Source: Glandiceps talaboti (taxonomy: Eukaryota > Hemichordata > Enteropneusta > Spengelidae). Taken from it: 64,000 nucleotides of DNA. Position 1 is the stretch's first letter, and every line of letters starts with the position of its first letter. A program made the position numbers and the translations under genes. The stretch covers positions 10,813,391 to 10,877,390 of the forward strand of contig NC_135564.1 in assembly GCF_964340395.1 (NCBI RefSeq), given 5' to 3'. A model generated the notes under the pieces. The model saw only the letters and a program-made list of their open reading frames with translations. It had not been told where the DNA came from and made no database searches. This document shows positions 1 to 11,780 of the stretch, one piece after another.

Positions 1-602
1 AAAAAACTAAATTTATCAAACCGAGCTGATATCCAATAAACACATTTTCTTAGAAAGAAATGACCAGTACATTTGTAAGTTAGTTGATTTCCATGTGAAA
101 TTTCAATTAAAAAGATGTTACTCATCTCATAATTTCTTTTTTGTGTGACCTTTTCCAATGAAATACTAGCATAATTTAGGGAATAATAAAGTAAACCAGT
201 CTATTGGGATTCAATTTTTACTATCTGAAAGTTGCCTGTTTTTGTTGATAATGGAGATTATATACAAATGAAAAATATAAAGAAAAAAATATGATGAGAA
301 ATGAGAAATTAAGAGCATAAAGATTTATATCATGCGAGGGAATTGAAAAGTAATTTTTGACTATATGGCCTAGATGACCACAAAGAAAAAAGTCATACAA
401 AAAAAAATATTTTAGTAAATGAAAGAAAACTTGTAACATAACTTTGCAGAAATGGTGAAAATCATTTGCACTTCTTGATATATGTATGCTTTACTTCCAT
501 CATCATTTTTTCTTGCTTGTTTTTATACATGTTTTTTGTTTGTTTGTTTGTTTGTTTGTTTGTTTGTTTGTGTATACATATGTGTGTTTGTTTACATTTC
601 AG
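1..602. other. AARSD1 intron 1 (3' part)
   Basis: AT-rich sequence with no start-exon signature for AARSD1. A (TTTG)n tract at about 536-572 lies just ahead of the acceptor at 601-602, so it is part of, or next to, the polypyrimidine region of that splice site. Confidence 0.6.
536..572 (+). repeat. (TTTG)n microsatellite
   Basis: About nine units, 30 bases upstream of the exon 2 acceptor; length changes here could affect the branch-point/polypyrimidine spacing. Confidence 0.9.
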
Positions 603-731
603 TTTGATACCAAGGTGGTTTCCTGTAAGCCAGCTGAGTTGGAAACATTGAATGGTGGCAAGAAAGAGAAATTATCAGGCTATGAAGTCATCCTTGAAGA
701 TACTGTCTTATTTCCAGAAGGTGGGGGACAG
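603..731 (+). CDS. AARSD1: AARSD1 exon 2
   Basis: 43 codons from FDTKVVSC to LFPEGGGQ, phase 0 at both ends, flanked by ...ATTTCAG and GTAAGT. Carries the start of the editing fold, including the EGGGQ signature of the AlaX family. Confidence 0.93.
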
Positions 732-2943
732 GTAAGTTGTACTAAACACTTGATACAGAATTCTGTGTCTCTGAAAATGGTTACTAAGACCAGTGAAACT
801 ATACCTCAAATAATACATCATTTTAAAGCTGCACCAGCTGTAACTGGAGTAGTATATGTTTGTTGGTTAACACACATTTCCAATAATGTATCTTGGCAAG
901 AATCCAAAGAAGTCAGCAAAAAAAGTCCTGTGTACATATGTATGGTCAGAACATGTACAAATACAAAACTTGAAAGGCTTGAATCTGAGACTACCTTTAT
1001 ACATGCGAGACTTACCCAGAGAGAACCCAATTGTTATGCAAATATTTAATGTGATGGTGGAAGTTTGTGATCTTGACCCTTTGCATCATGTTTATGAACA
1101 CAAACAAAAAGAACTTAATTTATTCAGAAATGAATAGCAGGTGACCACTAAACTTTTAATATGTCATACTAAGAGTATCGATAAATTAACCACCTACTTT
1201 CTACATTTATCAACGAGCTTCTTTTGATAATTCTCAATTGTCTTTTTTTTCTCTCTCGCAAATTTTTAGATCTTCTAAATATTTCCAATATTTACTCTGA
1301 GTACAGGTGAATATGGAACTTGCAAACCCGCGATGTTTAATGTTGCATCATGGGAAGTGTGATAATAAATACTAATCAAATAGTATTGTAAACAATGTTG
1401 ATACATTGTTTTTAACCACAAATGATCAATTCATATTTGCCCTGACCATTGTGGGAGGTTGATTTTATCGGTAGCTCCTGATTAGGTATTACAATAACCA
1501 CAGATAATCCCATAGTCCTTTGCGTCTGAGCATGTTCAGTCTGGATTGCAAGTTCCCTATTCTTTAGTATGTTGTATGATGACATGTTTTAAATTATTTG
1601 TTATTACAACTCTATGTATATTGCCATTACACATGTAACAACTCACATTCCATTCTACTTCTTCTTTTCTTTAAATTCCGACTGTTTTGTGTATCATAAA
1701 TCAGCCAGATGATAGGGGAACAGTAAGTATTGCATTTTCTTTCTTAAACTAACAATTACTGTAAACTGTGTATTATATACAATAAGCCTTGGAATTTTCA
1801 CTAAAAGACTTATTTTTGCTTATTTTGCTGGAAAACAAAAACATGAACGTAAGTAGTGACTAAAATGCCTTCTTGTATATAAGCATATAAAGGCACCAGG
1901 TTTAGAAATGTGTAAACATTTAATCTTTGTGAACTAGTTGAAGAATGTAAAAATGCAAAATTTTCACATGGGGAAAATATCTCGGTTCACAAGTACTCAT
2001 ATACCAACAGATGTTTAGGATTTTAAAACATTTATGTATGCTACATTGCTTATATTAATTTTAAATGAAACAAATTCATAAATACATCATAGATGTAGTG
2101 AATTTCTTGATTAAAAAACAACAATTTTGTAAATGTAGGTGCATCAAAAGATGTTAATGTTTTGATAATTTCAAGGAAGTATATAGAATTTTGATGTAAA
2201 TATTTCATTTATTTTTGCAATTTTGCATTTACAATAAATTAATTTACCAGAGTGTAAAAAGTTACCTAGTAAAAAATAGTATGTTTTTGGCAAAATCTGC
2301 TAAGTCTTCTTCAACCGCTATTGTCAGTTAAACAGAGAAGTGGGGATGGAAATGCTGAGAGTATACAATGCCCTCCTGTAGTCGTATGAGAAGTCAGTGT
2401 CATTGTCACATGTATGTTTGGAACTAATGCAAAATACAGGTGGAGAATTATGATATCGGAGTAGTTCTCAACCATTGAGAGAGATATCCCCCTCATGTAC
2501 ACTAGTCCTCAAGTTTCATTATCTGATAACTAAATAACTACTAAAAGACATGTTCTGACCTGCTTGCACAGCAAGGAAACAGTGTTGTGGTTAAATTGTT
2601 TATAGTTTTATATCACCAGTATGGTATTTAGTTTGTGATATAGTATACTATAGTATTATTAACTAGATTTTAGCTGACTACTTCATGTACTTTGCACCCA
2701 GTTATACCAAAGGGGTGATATTTTAGTGAGATTTCAAGTGGTCTGACTTATAATATACATTGTATAATAGTATTACATTATATTGCTAATCATTTGTAAA
2801 ACAAATAAATCATTTTTGTTAGCATGACCTTAAAGTTCAGCCGTGCTATTAGCATGGCAAAATTTCTGTCGGGCTGTATGTGTGTGTGTTTACACACTTT
2901 ATATATGAGTGTGCAGCTGTGTATGTGTATATGGGGGTGTATG

Positions 2944-3041
<98 letters not shown>

Positions 3042-4025
3042 ATCACTGTTGTGGTATGTGTGTGTGAGGGAGGAGTATCTGTGTTTGTATGTGAAAACTA
3101 CTTTGGACCTATAACCTTGATATTTTGACAATATGTTCTCTTTGATGTCTAATTTGACATAGTTCTATGCAAACAAATCACATTAAGGGTAGAGAATTAT
3201 TTTTTTTTTAATTTAGACAAAAGTCACATGCTCAAGACTTTTAGTGGATTGTTATTGATATTCTTAGAGGTATCCATTGGTAAACAAATATAAACTGAGT
3301 AGATAGCTGTCAGGTTGATTGTTCCATTATTTGTGGGGATGTAAAGTTGGTGAATGTTTAATAGGGCTGATCAAAATGTTTTCACACCAAGATTGTCTGA
3401 TTCATCGTATGTAAATTGAGGTTAAGTATACCAAATATAATTTCAGGTCATCAGACGTAAATGTACAAACTGTGTGGTCTAATATTTGGGAGGGCTAAGA
3501 TAATATTCAAGGGGGTCAAGATAATATTTGAGAGGGCTCAGATATTATTCAAGGGGCCAAGATAATATTCAAGGGAACTAAAGATAATGTTCGAGAGGCC
3601 CAAGATAATATTCAAGGGGGCTAAGATAATATTTTGAGGGCCAAGATAACATTCGAGAGGGCCCAGATAATATTCGATAGGGCCAAGATGATATTCAGAA
3701 AGGCCAAGATGATATTTGAGAGGGCTAAGATAAAATTCAGGAGGTCCAGGAATATATGTCAATGTATTTATCATCATCTACTTTGGTATTTTTATTAGAT
3801 CAATGATATAGACGTACTCCGAGTTACCAGACGTGGTGGAGATGCCGTACATTTTGTACAAAGTCCATTGGACGTAGGACTAGAAGTACATGAAAAAGTA
3901 GACTGGGTTAGAAGATTTGATAACATGCAACAACACTCAGGTATTGACTCACATCAATCTAGAACTATTTTTGAGTTAATTTAAAACATGGTTTTGGTCA
4001 CATGTGTGACGGTGTGTGTGTATGA

Positions 4026-4058
<33 letters not shown>

Positions 4059-6165
4059 GGGAGGTAATTATGTTTGTAAGTTACTTGTGTAACATTCTCA
4101 CAGACCAGAGTACAATTTTTCTACTGACACAACGGAAATTAATAGTTATTTTTGAGCTCATTCAAAACAATTTTGTTCACATCTAAATCATACTTTATTC
4201 CTGAACACTATCCATGTATGAATTTAACCTAAGGTTTACTTTTAAAAAAGTACATGAAAATAAAACATAGACAGTCGCATCTGTTTTGTTGACCTTGTAG
4301 TTCAGTGAGGAACAGCGCCCTCACACTGGTCCAATAATTTGCCATATTGTGCCCATGCAGGCACGATTTGCCCAAATAATGTCATTTGCACAAATTGTTG
4401 AACCATTATTTTCTCCAAATATAAGCAAATTAGTGTTTTATAATGTATTTGAATGCTTGATAGCATAAAAGAATAAACCTACACAGACTGGATATGGGTT
4501 TTGTGTACCTCAGTAGTATGGCTTACAAGCCCTCCCAAGGTTGGGCTCTAACTCTGTACAATGTCGGTCTGACAAACCCCATATCCAGCAGTCCATAAAG
4601 ATTTCTATTAGTATTTTGTTGCAAGTTTCAGTCCCTTTTGATGTACAACTTATTTGATTTTCATCCTTGTTTATTTTATAGGCCAACACCTTATCACCGC
4701 AATAGCTGACAATATGTTTGGTTTCAAGACAACTTCTTGGTAGGTGTAGTCATGGATATCCTTAGTCTAACTGCTAGACCTCAGATGTTCTTCCGATACA
4801 ATATGACACACGACCGAACATCTCTATCGAGGATGGAACATCCGAGGTCTAGCAAATGTCATCTCTGCAGTTCAGGGATATAAATAACTGCCAATCAGAG
4901 AACCGTATTAGCGACAAGCACAAACAGAGGACAATAGCTAATTTTTTTCATGCATATTCAGCTTAAGGAGGGCTTGTAAAAATAACCACCAATGCCTTAA
5001 CTGAAAGGTAGTCATGGATATCCTCTGAATGGAAGTATAATGAGTAGAAGGATACTTTGTATCTTTATTTCTTTTGAATATTACATAACTGATAAAAAAT
5101 ATATACCATATTATGGTTACCATCTTGCTCTTAAAAGATCTAGAAGTGTCACAAGAGGGCACCCCTCATGAAAAATGAGGCCTAATTCCGTGGCTAAAAT
5201 TACCAAGCATAGTCAACAAAGTGGCTATTAAAAACAACTCTCTGATTTCTTGAAATGATGTGATCTGAAACAAAGTTGGCTGATTTTTTTTGACTGACTG
5301 AAGTGCAATCAACTCTTGCCTTGAAACACTGGAAACTTTTTTTCAAAGGGGACTATGGAATTCAACTATCGATGATCATGTCCATCACTTCCCTTCTGGT
5401 CCATAAGCTGCCCCCCCCCCCCCCCCCCAAAAAAAAAAAAAAAAACAACCCAAAAAAACCCCCAAAAATAAAAACCAAAAGACAAAACGAACAAACAAAT
5501 AAACAAAAAACAGCACTCCTAGTGGCCAAACTATACAATCTTTTGTCTTTTTAGTAAATGGAATACTGGAACTGGAATTCCTTTGCTACGTTGTGGGTAA
5601 ACTATCGTGACAAAAATAACCATGTGCAAATTTTATCTTAAAATTGAAGATATGGGCCAACATCCTAATCCGGATCCAGTGATCCAGTACAGCATTTAAT
5701 TGTTCATGTAACGTACTATATGGATGCAAAAGTTATAGACAATACAATTCCTAAAAAGTAGAAAAGTACACAGATATACACAGTCTATTTCTTGATTTCA
5801 TGTCATTTGTAACCTTTCATATAACATGCTTGATCATCAAACATCACAGATTCTGTGTATCTTTATGATTTGCAGGGCTTTCAGCAAAGAGAAATGCTTG
5901 ATTGAAATGGACACCCCAAACATAACGCCAGAACAGATGGATATAATAGAAGCCAAATGTAATGAAGCTATTAGGAAATGTACACCAGTTACACCGAAAT
6001 GTTACGAACAAGATGATGAAGAACTTAAGAGTGTAAGTATATATAAACACTGATATGAAACTGTGTTGATTTTTTATGTAGTTACTGTCAAAGTAGTAGT
6101 TAGTACTCACAATGTATGATTTACTATTATATTTGTATTATCATACTATAAACAAATACACACAC

Positions 6166-6259
<94 letters not shown>

Positions 6260-9200
6260 TCCCACTTACTATGACATGTTGTCATTCTACTGGTAAACAC
6301 CATGATTGGCAAGTCTTATGTTAATATTTTCAGATACGTACCAGGGGACTTCCTGATGATGTGGTTGGTCAAGTACGTGTCATTACCATAGAGGGTATAG
6401 ATACTAATATGTGTTGTGGAACACATGTCTACAACCTTAGTCAACTACAGGTCAGTGTACATTGTTGTTATATTTATATGTTTACCCAGTGTGTGTGTGT
6501 GCGTGCGTACATTTGTATGTATGTGCGTGCATATGTGCGTGCGTGCATCCATGTGTGCGTGCATGCGTCTGTGTACCATGTGGTTGACTGGCAGGGTCAT
6601 ATATGTTTATTTATATGTGTGTGGCCATGTGGCAGGTATGTGAGATTGTGAATAACAGTGTATGTACTGTGTGAGTGTCTAACGTGTGTTTGCAGTCTCA
6701 GACATACATATCTTAAATACATGTCAGACAGTGTAATATTATGAAATTCCTATTTCATAACAGATGATCAAGATACTTGGGGTGGAGAAAGGCAAAAAGA
6801 ATAAAACCAACGTAATCTATGTGACTGGTAATAGAGTTTTGAATTACCTCGGCAAATGCTACAACACCGAGAAAGCTCTGTGTACAGCTTTGAAGTAAGT
6901 CTATAATATGTAAAATTGTATCTACAGTAATTTACAAACTAACCATTGACCAAATGTTTTCATCAGCTTACTAGATCAATGAATTACAGAGGTTATAACC
7001 CCGGGGGCGGTACCAGTGGCCAGCTCTGGTATAGGTGTGTGGCCAGTGCTGGAAACCCCAGATCCCATTTTAGACCCAGTTTGACCATAATTTTAGACCA
7101 TTACAGGTTTTTAAAAGATGAAAGTTTACATTTTCCTTAGGAGGCAACATTTTGGGGCAATTGATGGCAGTCATGATTTGGTAAATGACAATGAACCACA
7201 TTTTAGACCAAGCAAAATCGAAAATAAAGCTAAATGGACCACGTTTTAGACTCTTTAGCTCGAAAAAAAAACAGACCCCATTTTAGACCAAATAGCTAGA
7301 AAACAGACCCCAAATGTCAGCACATATAAATAAGGGGAGTAGCCCCAGTGGTTATAACACACACACAGTTCAGCTTTTGATATGTCCTGGTCAACTCAAT
7401 TATCAATAATTTCTTATCTGACATAACAGATGTGGTCCTGAAGAACATGTTGACATGGCCAATAAAATACAAAAGTCTGTGAGAGAAGCACTAAAAGTAA
7501 GTGGTAAGATTAGAAACAGTGCCAATGGCAATGAAGTTAAAAATATGAGCTATATATAATGCCTGTGGCACATATGTATGTAGAAACATTTGTGGCAATA
7601 ATAGAAATAATGTCAATGGCGTTGAAGCACAAATGATAAGTCATTAGATAGGATAAGAAATACTAGTAATAACCAATGGCACTAACTTTAAGGCAAGATG
7701 AGAAATATTTCCAATTGCACCGAACCAGAAAATGTTTGTGTTTATGCCAATAGTACGAAAACACAAAAATAAGTAATGAGATGTAAGATAAGAAATATTG
7801 TCCAAGGAACAGATCTGAAGATATGGTGGCAGTGGTATTGAAGCAGGAAAATGACAAGGTTATAGATAATTTCAGTGGAAGTACAGAACACATTAATTGA
7901 CAAGATTAGAAATAGTGCCAATGGCATCAAAGCACAAACAATATATGACAAGTTAGAGAAAGTTATTAAGATAACTACTGATGTTGTTTATTTCAGTCAA
8001 AGACAGTGCTTCTGAGAGAGGTTGCCAAATATGAAGCTGAGAAGTACAAGAATAACCCCAACAGAGAAGATATACTGAGTATTCACAGAAAAGATGGTGA
8101 CAATGAATATATGAATATCATTGCTAATGATGTAGGACAGGAGGTGTGTAACTCCATTGTACATGAGTGCAAGTACTCGGGGTATTTGCATGAGTGCTTG
8201 CAGTGTTCTCTGAGACTGTACTTTCCTGAGCCTAGTGAGTGAAAGGCAGAAAACACTGCAAACACGAGTGCAGATACCCCTAAGTTCACATACTGATACT
8301 CACATCACATGGGGTTTTCTTATTATGGCTTACGATTTTCCAAAATGGCAAATTTCCATAAAAATCATACTGTGCAATCCCACAATTTTGTGTACAAGGA
8401 ATGATTGTGCCATCATTTGCATATCATTTGCATGTAGGTATATCACTGCAGTACCTTGCAATATTGAATGTAGGTATTGAGTTCGCCAAAAAGTCTGCTT
8501 TGTGTATTGCGCCCTCTATGGTAGAAAAATACACATCCCTGTAGCTATGACACAATAAGAATACTATATATATTTTGCCTTGCAGAATGGGGTTGTGTTT
8601 GCAACGGTTGGTAATGACAAAGGAGCTGGACTCTTTGTTCTCTCAGGTCCAGCTGATTTAATCTCTGAAGTAGCTCCAAAGTAAGTTAAATCACTTTCCC
8701 TAGTTTTCATGATATTGATATGTAGTGTACTTGAAAATTGTGAGATGATGAGCACATGTTATAAATGCGGTACTTATGCATGGTTTATTACTTCATTTGA
8801 CGTACATCATTAGTAATAGTGAGATTTTTTTAAATTTTTTGTTGGGAGGGGAGCATATCTGAAGGCAAAATGGGAAAAAAATGACACAAGAAATTTGTGT
8901 TCAGCATGTTTGCTTCATAGTGTTACCACAATAATAGAACATGTTGATTGCTTGTTACGAATGAATGAATGTAATGTGTGTCACTGGACATTGGACAGTT
9001 ACTACTATTTGTGTGTTGTTATCAATAGTAATGTATCATAATTACTTCCTTTGTTATTGTATGGGTAAATAATTAAATATTCAGTAATATTTTTCTTCAT
9101 TTAGCTACTGAAAATATGAGTGACCTAAGGGTTACTACTCATCTTTTGACTTGTAGTTACAAAAACCCGTAGAGTATTTTTTGGCTGAATGAAGAAAAAC

Positions 9201-9592
9201 AATTTGGGAATGAGATGAGTGTACCTAAAAAATCATCATTTACACAAAAAGTCTGGAATTTTGAACTTTTGGCTCAAAATTTAAGTATAGCAGGACCAAT
9301 GATGTAGATGCTTGGTTTTTGTTGTTGTGACGTAGAATGACCACAGTGTAAATCTCATATTTTTGGCATACATGTGGTATAATGGATCTTACAAAGTATG
9401 TAGTGTGTGGGTAACTTCCTGTTTCCTACTTTCACCAGGGTGGCAGAGATCCTTGATGGAAAGGGAGCTGGCAAAAATGGCAAATATCAGGGAAAGGCCA
9501 ATAAACTAAGCAAGAAGAAGGAAGCTGAGGCTTTACTGAAGAAAACCATTGAGAAAAATAAAGTTGGAAAAGACACATCTGAAGCTAGCTAA
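603..9592 (+). CDS. AARSD1: Alanyl-tRNA editing protein AARSD1 (AlaX-type), 5'-partial
   Basis: Trans-editing factor that hydrolyses Ser (and Gly) mischarged on tRNA(Ala); a cytosolic stand-alone homologue of the AlaRS editing domain. Eleven exons are seen: 603-731, 1705-1722, 3799-3940, 4682-4739, 5876-6032, 6334-6450, 6764-6894, 7430-7496, 7997-8143, 8586-8680, 9439-9592. They sum to 1215 nt, in frame, giving 404 residues plus stop. Zinc-site motifs are present: HSGQH (visible residues 95-99, split across exons 4 and 5) and CCGTH (195-199). PEGGGQPDDRGT and GKGAGK are further landmarks shared with human AARSD1 (about 412 aa). About 13 N-terminal residues, on a first coding exon, must lie left of position 1. 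All motifs expected for activity are intact. Identification is from recalled human sequence, not a search. Confidence 0.96.
1310..1561 (-). mobile_element. MITE family B, copy 1
   Basis: A 252-bp element in AARSD1 intron 3. Its ends are inverted repeats of about 16 bp: AATATGGAACTTGCAA on the left and the complement of AATAGGGAACTTGCAA on the right. A second 252-bp copy lies in opposite orientation at 14683-14934. No coding capacity, so a non-autonomous DNA transposon. Confidence 0.85.
1705..1722 (+). CDS. AARSD1: AARSD1 exon 3, 18-nt microexon
   Basis: Six codons, PDDRGT, between AATCAG and GTAAGT. They fill exactly the gap between ...GGGQ and IND..., where human AARSD1 reads GGGQPDDRGTIND. 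In-frame (18 nt), so skipping would remove six residues next to the active-site loop without a frameshift. Confidence 0.92.
2949..3040 (+). repeat. (TG)n microsatellite
   Basis: About 90 bp of TG dinucleotides with one TCTGTC interruption, in AARSD1 intron 4. Confidence 0.95.
3485..3745 (+). repeat. Degenerate ~20-22-bp tandem repeat
   Basis: About 12 diverged units of the form AAGATAATATTCGAGGGGGCC in AARSD1 intron 4, ending about 50 bp before exon 4. Confidence 0.85.
3799..3940 (+). CDS. AARSD1: AARSD1 exon 4
   Basis: Begins INDIDVLRV and ends NMQQHS plus one base of Gly (phase 1). Contains the first His of the HxxxH zinc motif. Confidence 0.94.
4014..4056 (+). repeat. (TG)n microsatellite
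   Basis: Short TG run in AARSD1 intron 5. Confidence 0.9.
4488..4588. mobile_element. Small foldback element (101 bp)
   Basis: Ends are near-perfect inverted repeats: CTGGATATGGGTTTTGT at left, complement of CTGGATATGGGGTTTGT at right. A second internal inverted pair is built on AAGCCCTCCC/GGTTGGGCT. No coding capacity. Confidence 0.6.
4682..4739 (+). CDS. AARSD1: AARSD1 exon 5
   Basis: Completes Gly of HSGQH and runs through HLITAIADNMFGFKTTS to TG of a Trp codon; acceptor TTATAG, donor GTAGGT. Confidence 0.92.
4772..4854. repeat. 83-bp inverted repeat (hairpin)
   Basis: TGCTAGACCTCAGATGTTC at left and its near complement at right (one mismatch in ~19 bp). Lies just after the exon 5 donor of AARSD1, so the nascent intron can form a hairpin. 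Confidence 0.65.
5411..5446 (+). repeat. Poly-C / poly-A tract
   Basis: About 17 C followed by about 17 A, then A/C-rich sequence to about 5515, in AARSD1 intron 6. Confidence 0.9.
5876..6032 (+). CDS. AARSD1: AARSD1 exon 6
   Basis: Continues the Trp codon, then AFSKEKCLIEMDTP and a helical charged segment ending DDEELKS. The least conserved part of the protein; the human protein has ELGRFRSAIELDTP here. Confidence 0.9.
6154..6257 (+). repeat. (CA)n microsatellite
   Basis: About 100 bp CA repeat with two CG interruptions, in the intron between AARSD1 exons 6 and 7. Confidence 0.95.
6334..6450 (+). CDS. AARSD1: AARSD1 exon 7 (CxxxH zinc motif)
   Basis: 39 codons, phase 0. Encodes RGLPDD, IEGIDTN and MCCGTHV; the Cys-x3-His pair completes the zinc site used for catalysis in AlaX/AlaRS editing domains. 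Confidence 0.95.
6764..6894 (+). CDS. AARSD1: AARSD1 exon 8
   Basis: Starts MIKILGVEKGKKNKTN, matching human VIKILGTEKGKKNRTN, and ends in phase 2 at TTG AA. Confidence 0.94.
6982..7358 (+). mobile_element. Candidate MITE with 9-bp flanking duplication
   Basis: GGTTATAAC occurs at 6991 and again at about 7350, flanking an insert whose ends are imperfect inverted repeats (CCCGGGGGCGGTACC against ACTGGGGCTACTCCCC). The interior contains at least five diverged copies of ACCCCATTTTAGACCA. No ORF. GC-rich ends stand out from the intron. Confidence 0.55.
7430..7496 (+). CDS. AARSD1: AARSD1 exon 9
   Basis: K-CGPEEHVDMANKIQKSVREALK: start of the C-terminal helical region; donor GTAAGT. Confidence 0.92.
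7500..7965 (+). repeat. Degenerate ~60-80-bp tandem repeat
   Basis: Fills most of AARSD1 intron 9-10. Units share GATAAGAAATA, GTGCCAATGGCA and GAAGCACAAA blocks and are strongly diverged, so the array is old. Confidence 0.6.
7997..8143 (+). CDS. AARSD1: AARSD1 exon 10
   Basis: 49 codons, including SIHRKDGDNEYMNIIAND, matching human LHRKEGDSEFMNIIANE; ends GQE before GTGTGT. Confidence 0.94.
8150..8460 (-). mobile_element. Dispersed element with terminal hairpin, copy 1 (family D)
   Basis: Inverted arms of about 34 bp (8176-8210 against 8248-8282, built on GAGTGCTTGCAGTGTTCTCT), then a tail containing TTTGCATATCATTTGCATG. The same hairpin and tail occur in reverse orientation at 31065-31400. 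It starts a few bases after the exon 10 donor of AARSD1. Confidence 0.6.
8586..8680 (+). CDS. AARSD1: AARSD1 exon 11
   Basis: NGVVFATVGNDKGAGLFVLS and on to VAPK, phase 2 at the end; part of the DHHA1-like C-terminal region of AlaRS relatives. Confidence 0.93.
9080..9212. mobile_element. Foldback element family C, copy 1
   Basis: Inverted arms TTTTTCTTCATTTAGCT ... AGCTGAATGAAGAAAAA-like, enclosing GAGTGACCTAAGGG and its inverted partner. Related copies at about 16110-16225, 22830-22960 and 32180-32310. Confidence 0.65.
9439..9592 (+). CDS. AARSD1: AARSD1 exon 12 (terminal)
   Basis: VAEILDGKGAGKNGKYQGKA, then a Lys-rich tail to TAA at 9590-9592. Matches human VAEVLEGKGAGKKGRFQGKA. Confidence 0.95.
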
Positions 9593-10260
9593 AGACAACA
9601 GGATACATTGTGTAATATTAAAGCCCTGGTCTGCTCTTAAAAAGATGTGAACTCTGTCATTCTGCTGGCTTACACTGAAGAAGTGACAACACAGAGAATT
9701 CTCTCGCTAAACAGACATTTTGCATATTTTCTGACCATAATTATCTACCAGTTCATGATGAGATCATAATGAAGATATGACGTAAAGAATCACTGAGTGT
9801 ATTATCGAAAATAATTGAAATTTGACTAACATTTCTTTGAACATGCTAGAAAAACTTTGTTATTGATGATTACACAACTGTCAATCAAGAACCTTGGGAT
9901 TGAAATTCAGGACTTTAACAATGCTGATTAAGTAAATGTCTAAAGTGATATGACTGGAATTATAAAATGTGGAATATTCATAAATTATCAATACTATATC
10001 TATTCACCATTTTTGTGACTCAGGAAATTCTTGAAAAACTGACATGTTTATACATGGATGATTTATTTCAGATGAGTTTACTCTAATATACCAGTTGACA
10101 AATTATGATCATTGAGTTGTAATTGTGTGTTTATTTTCAACTATTAAACTTCAGTACCGAAGTGCCTATCTTCAACCTTTTGTGAGTTCATGTTTTTTTA
10201 TGAATAAGATAGATATGAAATTTTTATTCAGTAATAAAATGTTGACAAGTCATATTTCTT
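9593..10260 (+). other. AARSD1: AARSD1 3' UTR and terminator region
   Basis: Non-coding sequence after the stop codon. The best polyadenylation hexamer seen is AATAAA at 10233-10238. Transcript end not determined. Confidence 0.5.
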
Positions 10261-11780
10261 TGAGTTAATATGAAATGCTAATGTCATACAGCTGACTAAT
10301 CCCAAGTGACAAATGAACCAATGATTTGTTGATGATTGCTGTAAGGTTCAGTAGCCTGTTTTCACTACTATGTGCTTTACAATAGAAGCTTAATGTTCAT
10401 CGGCTTTTGTCTGGTTGCAATCTTACGATATTCAAATACACTTTGTACAAAGTCAGCAAGTCAGTTATTCCTTGAGGGAAAGGAAATGGGGTGAAAACAA
10501 GACCTTGGAATGTGCAATAATGGAAGGAATGGTTGAGAGAGAGGACATTCAAGGATGAGGGGGGTCTAATGGCGTCAAGGAAGTAACCAAAATGAAGCTG
10601 AAAGATCTAAGAACTATGGCACTGAACTGAACCGTTTGGCATGACTCATAAAATGGTCAGCTGTGATCAAACATGGTCAGCTTTGAGTGACTGACAATAC
10701 AGTTGAGTGTGTTGTTTGTGGAGACACGACATCAATAAATTGAAAGCATATACAAGTACACTTGATAACTAACAACACATTAACAAAGTGTTGTATTTTC
10801 CTAAAAATATGTAGTTTATTGAATTAAAAGATGTATTTGACAAATAGCATAGAGATAAAATACAGAGTGAGGCAATATACACATGTCAATGCATAGTACA
10901 CACTTTACAAATTTAATATCAGAAAAGCAAATTTTATGATTTTTAAAGTAATCATAAATAAAAGGAAGAGATGAGAGTTGCGGTTAAAACAAAAATGAGG
11001 TCTACAAAATGTAAAGTTAAAAAATAAAAAAATGCAAAACTAGAGAACTTTGGAGACATTTTTTTCACACTCACATATACATATCATAACCAAACTACTC
11101 TTAGAATTGTTCATCCTGAAGTGTTGAATCCAATTTGGTAAACTCTTTCTTTCTTTATTATTTGAAAAAAAAGTGTGCTTGGAAGTCCTCACAGTGACTT
11201 TTTTTATACAGCGATATACACAAATACACACTTTATTGTACTGGACTACATGACAGGGCTATGTTGTATGTTTGCCATAACCATGATAGCATCCCTGAGG
11301 AATTGCCAAGGCATTTTGCTAGTCAGTTCAGTCTGTTCCAGGCCTCGCAATGCATAGCACTAGTGTGTTCAATGTGAGTAAATCATACCTGATTACTTGA
11401 GCTGTAACTCAAGGGGTAATATATTCCAACCTATTTGGTAAATTTACGATTGTACAATAGTGAAATGATATTCAGTCCATAACCAAAGGCTCAAATATGA
11501 GTTCTATGTGTAGATGATATGAAGCAATGAAAGACAAATTATTTTCTTCTTAAAAGAAATTTAGTTCATGATGGCATTATTATTGCAAGTATGTCAAATG
11601 TATTTCCATATACTCATTATTATATTAATACAAATTATTAACAAAAAGGAAAACCAGATTTCTCAAACAAAACCCCACTTTAAATTTTCTAAAAATTCTG
11701 ACAAATTTTTGCTATGTTCACATAGCATCAATCATCAGTTTACCATATATAATGAAAATGAATATCAAAGTATGTAAATT

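Noticed and set aside
2790-3131. THTHTH / CVCVCV frames around TG and CA tracts (also at 6112, 15305, 32276, 44536, 47626)
   Set aside because: Microsatellite translations only.
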